A stretch of 64,000 nucleotides of DNA, taken from Variovorax paradoxus. GTDB lineage: Bacteria > Pseudomonadota > Gammaproteobacteria > Burkholderiales > Burkholderiaceae_C. The notes beneath the pieces were generated by a model. It was given only the letters and a program-made list of their open reading frames with translations. It was not told where the DNA came from and searched no databases. Positions 8,265-16,706 of the stretch are shown piece by piece; the first letter of the stretch is position 1, and every line of letters begins with the position of its first letter. The position numbers were made by a program, and so were the translations under genes. The stretch is from contig CP063166.1 in the NCBI GenBank assembly GCA_016806145.1, positions 5,332,001-5,396,000 of the forward strand. Reading direction: 5' to 3'.

Positions 8265-9292
8265 GCCGCGCCGCCGAGATCGCCGAGGCGCTGCGCGCCA
8301 CGCGCGGCTTCGCCCACAAGCGCGACATCAGCGACGTGGTGGCCGCGCTGGGCCGCTCGCTGCCCGGCGGCCACGCAGCGCTCGCGCAGGCCGTGCCCGT
8401 GGGCGACGACTGCGCCGCCATTCCCGACGGCCGCGGCGGCTTCCTGCTGTTCGCGATCGAAGGGCTGGTCGAGGACTTCATCGTGCGCATGCCCTGGTTC
8501 GCGGGCTATTGCGGCGTGATGGTCAACGTGAGCGACATCTACGCGATGGGCGGACGCCCGACCGCGGTGGTCGACGCGCTGTGGAGCAGCGGCATGAACC
8601 CGGCCGACCAGGTGCTCGGCGGCATGGCCGAGGCCGCGGTGCGCTACGGCGTGCCGATCGTCGGCGGCCACAGCAACAACCGCAGCGAGCGGCCGCAGCT
8701 CGCGGTCGCGATCCTCGGCCACGCGCGCCGGCTGATCACGAGCTTCGATGCACGGCCCGGCGACCTGCTGGTGATGGCGGCCGACCTGCGCGGCGCCTAC
8801 GAGGAGCCCTTCCCCTACTGGAACGCCTCGACGCGCGCGCCGGCCGCGCGGCTGCGCGCCGACCTCGAGCTGCTGCCCGCGCTCGCCGAGGCCGGCCTGT
8901 GCCGCGCCGGCAAGGACATCAGCATGGCCGGCGCGGTCGGCACCGCGATGATGCTGCTCGAATGCTCGGGCGTGGGGGCGACGATCGAGCTCGACGCGCT
9001 GCCCCGGCCCGAGGGCGTGCCGCTGCTGCGCTGGCTGTCGTCGTTCCCGAGCTACGGCTTCGTGCTGAGCGTGGCGCCCGCGCAGCTCGCGCGCGTGCTC
9101 GCGCGCTTCGCGGCGCGCGACATCGCCTGCGGCGTGATCGGCACGGTGGACGACGGCCGCGCCGTGCGCCTGCGCGCCGACGGCGAGGAGGCCCTGCTGT
9201 GGGACTTCGGCCGCGATGCCTTCATCCAGCCGCCGGCGATGTCGGCCGGTGCCCGCGAAGCCGCCGCCGCGAGGACCACGCCATGCCCGTGA
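8261..9292 (+). CDS. AIR-synthase-related protein (Sll0787 family)
   Basis: 343 residues of the PurM/SelD/ThiL-type ATP-binding fold. Visible motifs are VGDDCAAIPDGRGG at the N-terminus, NVSDIYAMGGRP and IVGGHSNNRSERP, which form the shared nucleotide-binding surface, and DISMAGAVGTAMMLL in the C-terminal half. The Nit1C member is a paralogue of ThiL/SelD whose substrate is unknown. The start overlaps the GNAT stop (ATGA), and its 3' end overlaps the following gene by 10 bases. Confidence 0.82.
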   Translation: MSRAAEIAEALRATRGFAHKRDISDVVAALGRSLPGGHAALAQAVPVGDDCAAIPDGRGGFLLFAIEGLVEDFIVRMPWFAGYCGVMVNVSDIYAMGGRPTAVVDALWSSGMNPADQVLGGMAEAAVRYGVPIVGGHSNNRSERPQLAVAILGHARRLITSFDARPGDLLVMAADLRGAYEEPFPYWNASTRAPAARLRADLELLPALAEAGLCRAGKDISMAGAVGTAMMLLECSGVGATIELDALPRPEGVPLLRWLSSFPSYGFVLSVAPAQLARVLARFAARDIACGVIGTVDDGRAVRLRADGEEALLWDFGRDAFIQPPAMSAGAREAAAARTTPCP

Positions 9293-9561
9293 CGCACTTC
9301 CGCGTGCGCTGGCCCGATGCCGGCGAATCGCGCTGCTACTCGCCCTCGAGCGTGGTGCGCGAGCACTTCGCGCCCGGCGAACGCTATGCGCGCGACGAGT
9401 TCCTGCGGCGCGCGCGCGAGGCGCTGGGCATCGCCTCCGAGCGCGTGCGCACCCGCTACGGCTTCGCCTGCTCGCAGGCGATGGACCAGCTCGCCGAGAT
9501 CGAGCGCATCGCCGCGCGCTTCGAGCCGGGCGCCGAGGTCACCGTGCTGGCCTTCGACTGA
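9283..9561 (+). CDS. MSMEG_0570-family Nit1C protein
   Basis: 92 residues, soluble, with the family-like opening MPVTHFRVRWPDAGESRCYS and the middle RYARDEFLRRAREALGIASE. The protein belongs to the short nitrogen-response family regularly found between the AIR-synthase-like and flavoprotein genes of Nit1C. No catalytic motif is recognisable. It overlaps the preceding gene by 10 bases. Confidence 0.78.
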   Translation: MPVTHFRVRWPDAGESRCYSPSSVVREHFAPGERYARDEFLRRAREALGIASERVRTRYGFACSQAMDQLAEIERIAARFEPGAEVTVLAFD

Positions 9562-9605
9562 CCCTCCATTCACACACGCGACCCAGCGAGAAAGCGAGAC
9601 TCCCC

Positions 9606-10931
9606 ATGTCCCACCCCACCCATCCCGAGCATCCCTACGGCGGCCGCAGCCACTACAGCGTGGCGATCGTCGGCGGCGGCCAGGCCGGCCTGTCGCTGAG
9701 CCACTGCCTGCAGCAGCGCGGCATCGACCACCTCGTGATCGAGAAGCGCGGCCTGGTCCACAGCTGGCGCACGCAGCGCTGGGATTCGTTCTGCCTGGTC
9801 ACGCCCAACTGGCAGTGCCAGCTGCCGGGCTGGTCCTACCAAGGCGACGATCCGCACGGCTTCATGGTCAAGGACCAGATCAACGACTGGCTCGCGGGCT
9901 TCGTGGCGCAGGTGAAGCCGCCCGCGCTCGAGGGCGTGACGGTGCAGCGCGTGGCCTTCGTGCCCGAGAGCGGCGAGCGCGGCCGCTACGAGGTGCACAC
10001 CGATGCCGGCCTCTACACCGCCGACCAGGTGGTGGTGGCCTCGGGCGCGTATCACAAGCCGATCGTGCCGCGGCTGGCCGAGAAGCTGCCGGCCTCGGTG
10101 GCGCAGTACCACTCGGCGCAGTACCGCAATCCCGCGCAGCTGCCCGCGGGCGCGGTGCTGGTGGTGGGCTGCGGCCAGTCGGGCGCGCAGATCGCCGAGG
10201 ACCTGCACCTGGCCGGGCGCAAGGTCTACCTCGCGACCGGCGACGCGCCGCGCTGCGCGCGCTTCTACCGCGGCCGCGAGGTGGTCGACTGGCTCGCCAC
10301 CATGCAGTACTACGACATGCCGGTCGGCGCCCATCCGCTGCGCGAAGGCGTGCGCGACAACACCAACCACTACCTGACCGGCCGCGACGGCGGGCGCGAC
10401 ATCGACCTGCGGCGCTTCGCGCTCGAAGGCATGGAGCTGTTCGGCCTGCTGACCGACCTGCACGACGGCGTGCTGCAGTTCCAGCCCAACCTGGGCGCGC
10501 ACCTCGACCATGCCGACCGCGTCTACAACAACATCAACGCCTCGATCGACAAGTACATCGCCGCCAACGGCATCGAGGCGCCGCCGCCCTCGGTCTACAC
10601 GCCCGTGTGGGAACCGCCCGAGGAACGCACCCGGCTCGACCTCGCGGCCGCGGGCATCACCAGCGTGCTGTGGTGCATCGGCTTCTCGCCCGACTTCGCC
10701 TGGGTCGACGCGCCGGTGTTCAACGGCCGCGGCCACCCGGTGCACCAGCGCGGCGTCACGCGCGAGCCGGGGCTGTACTTCCTCGGCCTGCCGTGGCTGC
10801 ACACCTGGGGTTCGGGGCGCTTCTCGGGCGTGGCGCGCGACGCGGAATTCCTCGCCGAGGCGATCGATGCGCGGCGCGCCGGGCTGCGCGCGGCACCGGA
10901 GCTCGCGCCGCCCCATCTGCAGGCGGCCTGA
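9606..10931 (+). CDS. MSMEG_0569-family flavin-dependent oxidoreductase
   Basis: 441 residues. An FAD-binding Rossmann motif is at the N-terminus ([20 protein letters not shown]) and a second dinucleotide motif, for NAD(P)H, near the middle ([17 protein letters not shown]), as in flavin monooxygenases. The C-terminal [20 protein letters not shown] is typical of this clan. It is the last gene of the Nit1C operon, 44 bases after MSMEG_0570. It probably oxidises a nitrogen- or carbon-containing intermediate; the substrate is unknown. Confidence 0.85.
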   Translation: MSHPTHPEHPYGGRSHYSVAIVGGGQAGLSLSHCLQQRGIDHLVIEKRGLVHSWRTQRWDSFCLVTPNWQCQLPGWSYQGDDPHGFMVKDQINDWLAGFVAQVKPPALEGVTVQRVAFVPESGERGRYEVHTDAGLYTADQVVVASGAYHKPIVPRLAEKLPASVAQYHSAQYRNPAQLPAGAVLVVGCGQSGAQIAEDLHLAGRKVYLATGDAPRCARFYRGREVVDWLATMQYYDMPVGAHPLREGVRDNTNHYLTGRDGGRDIDLRRFALEGMELFGLLTDLHDGVLQFQPNLGAHLDHADRVYNNINASIDKYIAANGIEAPPPSVYTPVWEPPEERTRLDLAAAGITSVLWCIGFSPDFAWVDAPVFNGRGHPVHQRGVTREPGLYFLGLPWLHTWGSGRFSGVARDAEFLAEAIDARRAGLRAAPELAPPHLQAA

Positions 10932-10947
10932 GCGCGCAGCTCCGGCG

Positions 10948-11928
10948 TCAGGCGGCCATGCCCGCGAGCGAATCGGCCACGTCGATCGCGCGCGGCAGCG
11001 CGGCGCGCACCGCCTCGATGAAGTGCCGCAGCTTGGCCGACTGGAAGCGCGTCTGCGGATAGACCAGGTACACCGGCAGCGGCGGCGCCTGCCATTGCGG
11101 CACCAGCCGCAGCAGCCGGCCGCGCGCGATGTCGTCGTTGAGCAGCCAGGCCGAGCCCATGCAGGCGCCGAGCCCCAGCACGGCCGCGTTGCGCAGCGCG
11201 TAGAGGCCGTCGGTGCTCAGGCGCGGGCGGATCGGCACGCGGCATTCCTCGCCGGTCGTCACGTGCGAGAGCCGCAGCTCGGTGCGGTAGAAGGTGCGCA
11301 GCGCCAGCCAGGGCAGCGCCGCGAGCTCGGCGGCATGCGCGATCGGCGGCCGGCCTTCCATCAGCGCCGGCGCGACGGCCACGATGCGCGGGATCTCCGA
11401 CAGCTTGAGCGCCACCACCGAGGGGTCGTCGATCTCGCCGACCTGGATCGCGCAGTCGATGTTCTCGGTGATGAAGTCGGGGCGCCGGTCGTGCAGCAAC
11501 CATTCGACGTCCACGCGCGGATGCTCGCGCAGGTAGCGGTACAGCGGATGCATCAGCAGGTCCTGCCCGAGCGCATGCGGCGCGATCACGCGCAGCGTGC
11601 CCTCGGCCGCGCGGCCGGCGCCGCGCAGCTCGTCCTCGAAGGCGGCCCAGTCGGCCAGCAGCTCCTTCGCGCGCTCGAAGCAGCGCTCGCCGTCCTCGGT
11701 GAGCTTCATGCCGTGGGTGGAGCGCCGCAGCAGGCGCAGGCCGAGCGAGCGCTCGAGCGTCTGCAGCCGCCGGCTCACGGTGGGCTGGCTCATGCCGAGC
11801 TGGGCCGCGGCGGCCGACAGGCTGCCGGCCTCGACGATGCGCACGAAGGTCTGCATGAGCTCGACACGGTCGGCCGGGGCGCTGGCGACCGGGACGGCGG
11901 GCGTTTCGGGGGCGGAATTCGGGGTCAT
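10948..11928 (-). CDS. LysR-family transcriptional regulator
   Basis: 326 residues. The N-terminal winged helix (MQTFVRIVEAGSLSAAAAQL then MSQPTVSRRLQTLERSLGLR) is followed by a periplasmic-binding-like effector domain. It is divergent from the MFS gene at 12051, with 122 bases between the starts, and most likely controls that gene and itself through the palindrome at 11957-11970. Its stop codon lies close to the end of the Nit1C flavoprotein gene, with which it converges. Confidence 0.9.
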   Translation of the reverse strand: MTPNSAPETPAVPVASAPADRVELMQTFVRIVEAGSLSAAAAQLGMSQPTVSRRLQTLERSLGLRLLRRSTHGMKLTEDGERCFERAKELLADWAAFEDELRGAGRAAEGTLRVIAPHALGQDLLMHPLYRYLREHPRVDVEWLLHDRRPDFITENIDCAIQVGEIDDPSVVALKLSEIPRIVAVAPALMEGRPPIAHAAELAALPWLALRTFYRTELRLSHVTTGEECRVPIRPRLSTDGLYALRNAAVLGLGACMGSAWLLNDDIARGRLLRLVPQWQAPPLPVYLVYPQTRFQSAKLRHFIEAVRAALPRAIDVADSLAGMAA

Positions 11929-11956
11929 GGCGAGATTCTGAGCCTTGTATGCGTCG

Positions 11957-11970
11957 AACGTATATACGTT
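11957..11970. promoter_or_regulatory. Palindromic operator candidate between lysR and the MFS gene
   Basis: AACGTATATACGTT is a perfect 14-bp palindrome 29 bases before the LysR start. It sits in a divergent LysR intergenic region, where such sites commonly bind the regulator. Confidence 0.55.
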
Positions 11971-12050
11971 GTTCGCTGCCGAGGACTACCGTTCGAGCGT
12001 TTCACCCTGCAAACTCCGCGCACTTTCCGCCGAATCCAAGGGTAAATACC

Positions 12051-13280
12051 ATGTCTTCCATTCAATCAGCGCATGCGGGCACCCCGCCGCTGGCCCCGGC
12101 CGCCCCGGCCCTGCCCGCCTCGCTGGTGCTGCTGCTCGCCAGCGGCGCCGGCTTCGCGGTGGCCGCCCTCTATTACAACCAGCCGATGCTGGGCGCGCTC
12201 GCGGCCGACATCGGCGCGCCGACGCGCACGGTCGGCTTCGTGCCGACGCTGACCCAGCTCGGCTACGCGCTGGGCATCCTGTTCCTGGCGCCGCTGGGCG
12301 ACCGCTACGACCGGCGCCGCATCATCCTCGCCAAGGCGGCCGTGCTGTGCGTGGCGCTGCTGCTCGCGGGCGCCTCGCCCTCGATCGGCATGCTGCTGGC
12401 CGCGAGCCTGGCGATCGGGCTGGCCGCCACCATGGCGCAGGACATCGTGCCGGCCGCCGCCACCCTGGCGCCCGAGGCCAGCCGCGGCAAGACCGTGGGC
12501 ACGGTGATGACCGGGCTGCTGTTCGGCATCCTGCTGTCGCGCGTGGTCAGCGGCTTCGTGGCCGAGCACTTCGGCTGGCGCACGATGTTCGTGGCCGCCG
12601 CCGCCAGCATCGCGCTGATCGGCGCGGCCGCCTGGCGCGGCCTGCCGCGCTTCAAGGCCACCACGCACCTGGGCTATGGCGCGCTGCTGCGCTCGCTGGC
12701 CACACTGTGGCAGCGCCATGGCGCGCTGCGCCGCGCGGCCTGGGCGCAGGGCCTGCTCTCGATCGGCTTCAGCGCCTTCTGGTCCACGCTGGCCGTGATG
12801 CTGCACGGCGAGCCGTTCCACCTCGGCAGCACCGCGGCTGGCGCCTTCGGCCTGGCCGGCGCGGCCGGCGCGCTGGCCGCGCCGCTCGCGGGCCGGCTGG
12901 CCGACCGCCGCGGCCCGGAGCTGGTGACGCGGCTGGGCGCCGCGCTGGTGGTGGTCTCGTTCGCGGTGATGGCGCTCGCGCCGCTGCTGGCCCCGGGCGC
13001 GCAGCTCGCGGTGATCGTGGTGGCGGTGGTCGGCTTCGACCTCGGCGTGCAGGCCACGCTGATCGCGCACCAGACCATCGTCTACGGCATCGAGCCGGGC
13101 GCGCGCAGCCGGCTCAACGCGGTGCTGTTCACGGCGATGTTCATCGGCATGGCGATCGGCTCCGCGGTGGGTGCGCTGGCGCTCGCGCAATGGGGCTGGG
13201 CCGCGGTGACGGCGCTCGCCATCGCCTCGTCGGCCGCGACGCTCGCGGTGCGGCTGTGGCCGATGTCGGGCCGGGCCTGA
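12051..13280 (+). CDS. MFS transporter, 12-TM drug/metabolite efflux type
   Basis: 409 residues with about 12 hydrophobic segments. The loop after TM2 carries the MFS signature LGDRYDRRRIILAKA and a second copy after TM8 reads LAGRLADRRGPELVT. The start at 12051 is used because the upstream in-frame codons would put a charged stretch before TM1. Divergent LysR control is likely. The substrate cannot be read from the sequence. Confidence 0.85.
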   Translation: MSSIQSAHAGTPPLAPAAPALPASLVLLLASGAGFAVAALYYNQPMLGALAADIGAPTRTVGFVPTLTQLGYALGILFLAPLGDRYDRRRIILAKAAVLCVALLLAGASPSIGMLLAASLAIGLAATMAQDIVPAAATLAPEASRGKTVGTVMTGLLFGILLSRVVSGFVAEHFGWRTMFVAAAASIALIGAAAWRGLPRFKATTHLGYGALLRSLATLWQRHGALRRAAWAQGLLSIGFSAFWSTLAVMLHGEPFHLGSTAAGAFGLAGAAGALAAPLAGRLADRRGPELVTRLGAALVVVSFAVMALAPLLAPGAQLAVIVVAVVGFDLGVQATLIAHQTIVYGIEPGARSRLNAVLFTAMFIGMAIGSAVGALALAQWGWAAVTALAIASSAATLAVRLWPMSGRA

Positions 13281-13299
13281 GACTGAGACCGGTCCGCGC

Positions 13300-14175
13300 T
13301 CAGGCCGGCGCCGGCGCCGCCGCCGGCATCGAGAAGCCCTTGCGCAGCAGCGCCGCCGCCAGCCGCGCGCAGACCGCGCGGTCGGGCGCGCCGAGCACCA
13401 CGGCCATCAGGCGCCGGCCCTCGTGCGCCGCGGTGGCGATCTGGTGCGCGCCCGTCGCGGGCGAGAAGGCCGCCGCCAGGCCGTCGACGCCGCGCACCGT
13501 GCCCAGCAGCAGGTTGACGTTGGGCACCGCCTGTTCCCAGGGATCGAGCCGGGTCTTGCTGGCGATGGCGACGAGCGCCGGATGCTCGCGCATCAGCCGC
13601 GCGGCCAGCCGCAGCACGTCGACGGCATGGCTGCGCGCGCTCTCGTCCTGGCCCGCGGGACAGGCGAAGCGGGTGTCGCGCAGGCCCCAGGCCACGGCCT
13701 GGCGGTTCATGGCCTCCACGAAGGCCTCGGTGGTGCCGCTGTGCCAGGCGGCGAGCGCGAAGGCGGCGCTGTCGGACGAGGCGATCAGCACGGCCTCGAG
13801 CAGGCGCTGCACCGACAGCCGCACCATGGCCTCGGCGCCGACCGCGACCGGCGTGCGCTCGGCGCGCCGGTCGCGCCGCTCGGCGACCAGCTTGCGCTCC
13901 ACCAGCATCGCGGTCGCGAGCTTGGCGAGGCCGGCCGGCGGGTAGCTGCCGGCGGCGGGCTCATGGCCCAGCAGCCGGTCGGCCGCGAGGTCGTAGAGCG
14001 CCCAGCTCGCGGCCGGCGGCAGGGCCGGCGCGGCCTTGTTGCGCGGCGCCTCGGCGGGCGCGGACGACAGCACCCGCGCGGCTTTCCAGTCGAGCCCCGC
14101 GGCCTGTTCGAGGTCCGGCGGCAACTGGTCCGCTGCGACGATGCGGTAGGGCGGGGCGGGGGGAAAGGGCTTCAA
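13300..14175 (-). CDS. D-alanyl-D-alanine carboxypeptidase-like protein with degenerate active site
   Basis: 291 residues similar in layout to S11 penicillin-binding proteins (ASWALYDLAADRLLGHEPAA, then the helix LAKLATAMLVERKL, then QRLLEAVLIASSDSAAFALA and NRQAVAWGLRDTRF). The catalytic SxxK appears as GLAK (Ser replaced by Gly) and the KTG motif as ATG. There is no signal peptide, so it would stay in the cytoplasm. It therefore looks like a non-catalytic relative. It follows the roadblock genes on the same strand, 73 bases away, and may belong to that unit. Confidence 0.7.
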   Translation of the reverse strand: MKPFPPAPPYRIVAADQLPPDLEQAAGLDWKAARVLSSAPAEAPRNKAAPALPPAASWALYDLAADRLLGHEPAAGSYPPAGLAKLATAMLVERKLVAERRDRRAERTPVAVGAEAMVRLSVQRLLEAVLIASSDSAAFALAAWHSGTTEAFVEAMNRQAVAWGLRDTRFACPAGQDESARSHAVDVLRLAARLMREHPALVAIASKTRLDPWEQAVPNVNLLLGTVRGVDGLAAAFSPATGAHQIATAAHEGRRLMAVVLGAPDRAVCARLAAALLRKGFSMPAAAPAPA

Positions 14176-14248
14176 TCGGCGGGGTCCGGCGTGGGGTCGG
14201 CGGCGTGGTGCGTGCCGCCGGCATTGTCCGTTGCCGACGCGCGCCGCG

Positions 14249-14608
14249 TCAGACGGCGAGGGCCTGTTCCACGTCCTGCGTCTTGCGGCGCGCGAGCGCG
14301 AGGTTCGACTTCGACTTGTCGAGCACCAGGTAGACGAACAGGCCTTCGTGCTTCTGCAGCGGGCGGATGATGTGGTACTGGCGGCCGAGCGTGATCAGGA
14401 TGTCCTCGATCACGTCGTTCAGGCCGAGCGCGCGCATGGTCTTGTTCTTGGCGCGCACCACTTCGGTATTGCCCGCGGCCGCCACTTCGAGGTCCACGCC
14501 CGAGCCGACCTGACCGAGGATCATGCCGCTGCCGGAGTCGACCAGCGCCGCGCACAGCGCGCCGTCGATCGTCATCAGTTCGTCCATGGATTGCTTGATA
14601 TTTGCCAT
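14249..14608 (-). CDS. Roadblock/LC7 domain protein (second copy)
   Basis: 119 residues. The roadblock fold is indicated by MTIDGALCAALVDSGSGMIL, DLEVAAAGNTEVVRAK and LITLGRQYHIIRPL. These proteins dimerise and act as partners or GAPs of small Ras-like GTPases (MglB with MglA). The start MANIKQS at 14608 is preferred to an upstream ATG because similarity begins there. It is the last small gene of the GTPase operon. Confidence 0.78.
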   Translation of the reverse strand: MANIKQSMDELMTIDGALCAALVDSGSGMILGQVGSGVDLEVAAAGNTEVVRAKNKTMRALGLNDVIEDILITLGRQYHIIRPLQKHEGLFVYLVLDKSKSNLALARRKTQDVEQALAV

Positions 14609-14713
14609 CGCTGTCTTTCGTAGTCCATCGCCCTGAGGATCGGCCGCCACCCGGGCGAGTGATGAGCGGCGGCCGGTTGGTAAGTCGGCGTCGAGAGAGA
14701 GAAGGCCCGCGCC

Positions 14714-15097
14714 TCAGGCGCGCTGCAGCGCCAGCGTCGCCTGCTTGGCGAAGTACAGGACCTGGCCGATGACCGCGTCCTTGCCCGCGACCACGCTCAC
14801 GATCAGGTCGGCCTCGTCGTGGCGCGCCTGCAGCATCAGGATGTGGCCCAGCGCGGATTCGATCGCGACGTTCTCGCAGCGGCCCAGGCCGCTCTCCTCG
14901 CCGGCCACCGCGCCGAGCGCGGCCAGCGAGCTCGCGATGGCCGACAGGCGCGCGACCTGCGCGGTGTTCTCCACGCGCGCGGCCAGCTCGAGGCCGTCCT
15001 CGGTCGAGATCACGACGGCCTTCACGCCCTTGATCTCGCGCATGAGCGTGTCGACGGCGGACTCGGCGGCGTCCTTGATGCGGGGTGGGATGTTCAT
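14714..15097 (-). CDS. Roadblock/LC7 domain protein (first copy)
   Basis: 127 residues with the roadblock pattern: an N-terminal helix MREIKGVKAVVISTEDGLEL, central helix RLSAIASSLAALGAVAGEES, and strand HILMLQARHDEADLIVSVVA. It lies 30 bases after the GTPase gene and 105 bases before the second roadblock gene. The two copies are diverged, so they may form a heterodimer on the GTPase. Confidence 0.78.
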   Translation of the reverse strand: MNIPPRIKDAAESAVDTLMREIKGVKAVVISTEDGLELAARVENTAQVARLSAIASSLAALGAVAGEESGLGRCENVAIESALGHILMLQARHDEADLIVSVVAGKDAVIGQVLYFAKQATLALQRA

Positions 15098-15127
15098 GTC
15101 GGAAGAAAAAAGAAGGGACGGCGGTGC

Positions 15128-15646
15128 TCAGGCTTCGAGCTGGACCAGGAGGAGTTCGAGCAGCTGCACCACCTGCCGCGGATCGGTCACGTTGGCCGGC
15201 AGCACCGGGCACAGCACGCCCTTGTCCTGCATGCGCTGGGCATAGGCGTCGAGGCCGGGCTCGGGATGGGTCTCGGTGCGGCCCACCGCGACCACGCAGG
15301 CGGTCTTCTCGATGAGCTCGGCGAAGCCGTCGAGGTAGACCTCGAGGTCGGCCAGCGGATCGGGGCGGCTGTTGTCGACCAGGATCACGAGGCCGAGCGC
15401 GCCGCGCGCGAGGATGCGCCACATGAAGTCGAAGCGGATCTGGCCGGGCGTGCCGTACAGGCGCAGCTTCTCGCCGTTGTCGAGCGTGAGCTCGCCGTAG
15501 TCCAGGCCCACGGTGGTGGTGGCCTTGGCGACCGAGGCGTCGCTGTTGCGCACCTCGGTGCGGACCGGCGCGATCTCGCTCACCGCCGCGATGGCGGTGG
15601 TCTTGCCGGCGCCCATGGTGCCGGTGAAAAGGATCTTGTGCTCCAC
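15128..15646 (-). CDS. Small Ras-like GTPase (MglA-like/SRPRB-type)
   Basis: 172 residues from a GTG start. P-loop TGTMGAGKTTAI; switch region TTTVGLDYGEL; G3 LYGTPGQIRFDFMW, where the usual DxxG Asp is replaced by Gly (GTPG); and VGRTET at the G4 position, which departs from NKxD. It belongs to the bacterial GTPases found beside roadblock proteins, controlling polarity, motility or signalling. The GTG at 15646 is chosen because the first strand (EHKILFTG) follows it directly. Confidence 0.82.
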   Translation of the reverse strand: MEHKILFTGTMGAGKTTAIAAVSEIAPVRTEVRNSDASVAKATTTVGLDYGELTLDNGEKLRLYGTPGQIRFDFMWRILARGALGLVILVDNSRPDPLADLEVYLDGFAELIEKTACVVAVGRTETHPEPGLDAYAQRMQDKGVLCPVLPANVTDPRQVVQLLELLLVQLEA

Positions 15647-15692
15647 GCTCAGTCGGAATCGGTGCGGGTCATGGGAGGCGGATCGCGGCGCA

Positions 15693-16430
15693 TCAGGCGC
15701 GCGATCCCGAGGACAGCAGCCCGAGGCGGCTGCGGATGCGCGCGAGCAGGCCGGGCTGCACGGCCTCGCGCGCCGGCGGCGGCGCCTCGCTGCCGGCATG
15801 CACCTGCGAGTCGGGCCAGATCGATTCGGGCGCGCGCGAGGGAGCGCCACCACTGCCCGCGACGAAGCCGGCGCGCTCGAGCGCGGCGATGAACTCGGCG
15901 CACTCCTGCGCGCCGGCGTTCGAGCGCTGCTGCAGCGCCGCCAGCGTGGACGGGCGGCTCGCGAGCAGGGTCGCGAGCTTCATGCGCACGGGCGAGTCGA
16001 GCAGCGCCACCGAGGGCCAGCGCAGCAGCCGGTATTCCTCGCCGCGCGCGCCACGTTCGGCCGACGCCGCCAGGCCGAGTTCGCGTGCATGGACCACCAT
16101 CGCGCCGAGCCGGTTGAGCATGGCCTCGAGCGCATCGGCATGCAGCGGCAGCCGCAGGAAGGGGCCGCGCGGCGGCGGGGTGTCGCCGACCGTGAGCAGC
16201 GGCACCGGCGGGGTCGGCGCATCGACCGCCTCGGCCGACAGCGCCACGGCCCGGTCGCCCACCACGCGCAGGTCGGCGTGCTCGACCTGCCAGGCCCAGT
16301 GCTGCTGGGTGCGGTGGTCGAGCAGCCGCACCAGCGACTTGAAGAGCAGTTCGTCGCGGGCCGGCAGCCCTTCGATGCTGAAGCTCAGCAGCGGCCGGCG
16401 GGCGCGGGGCGAGGCGGCGGAACCGGTCAT
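15693..16430 (-). CDS. Hypothetical protein heading the GTPase/roadblock operon
   Basis: 245 residues, not recognised. There is no signal peptide or TM. The first ~130 residues are mixed and contain LLFKSLVRLLDHRTQQHWAW and FLRLPLHADALEAMLNRLGA; residues ~145-200 (LLDSPVRMKLATLLASRPST then a helix pair) look like a winged-helix-type fold. The Pro/Ala-rich tail ends in RIRSRLGLLSSGSRA. It is 46 bases upstream of the GTPase gene and so probably acts in the same pathway, perhaps as an input or effector. Confidence 0.6.
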   Translation of the reverse strand: MTGSAASPRARRPLLSFSIEGLPARDELLFKSLVRLLDHRTQQHWAWQVEHADLRVVGDRAVALSAEAVDAPTPPVPLLTVGDTPPPRGPFLRLPLHADALEAMLNRLGAMVVHARELGLAASAERGARGEEYRLLRWPSVALLDSPVRMKLATLLASRPSTLAALQQRSNAGAQECAEFIAALERAGFVAGSGGAPSRAPESIWPDSQVHAGSEAPPPAREAVQPGLLARIRSRLGLLSSGSRA

Positions 16431-16706
16431 GGGCGGTCCACGGGTGGCCGGCCGGCAGCCGGCAAGAATTGCACCAAATTGGGGCTTTGGCGCGGTGCAA
16501 CTGGCAATTCAAGCGCTTCCATCGATGAAACATCCCTGGAAAGCCTCGCGGCCTGCCTTTGATTGAATGCCTAAGTGTTAAATAGTGTTTCTCGCTAAAA
16601 ATATAACACTCGTTGCAATTAAACACACTAGATTACAAATCCCGACTAAGTCCTACGGGAATCGGTGGAAGAGGAAACGAGGGCCCGGACCGCGGGCGGC
16701 AAGCGC
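16431..16706. promoter_or_regulatory. AT-rich intergenic region with repeated AGTGTT half-sites
   Basis: This gap upstream of the GTPase operon is markedly AT-richer than its surroundings from 16556 to 16650. AGTGTTA (16574-16580) and AGTGTTT (16584-16590) face an inverted TAACACT (16604-16610) and a further AACACACT near 16622. The arrangement suggests regulator half-sites around the operon promoter. No confident -35/-10 pair is assigned. Confidence 0.4.
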
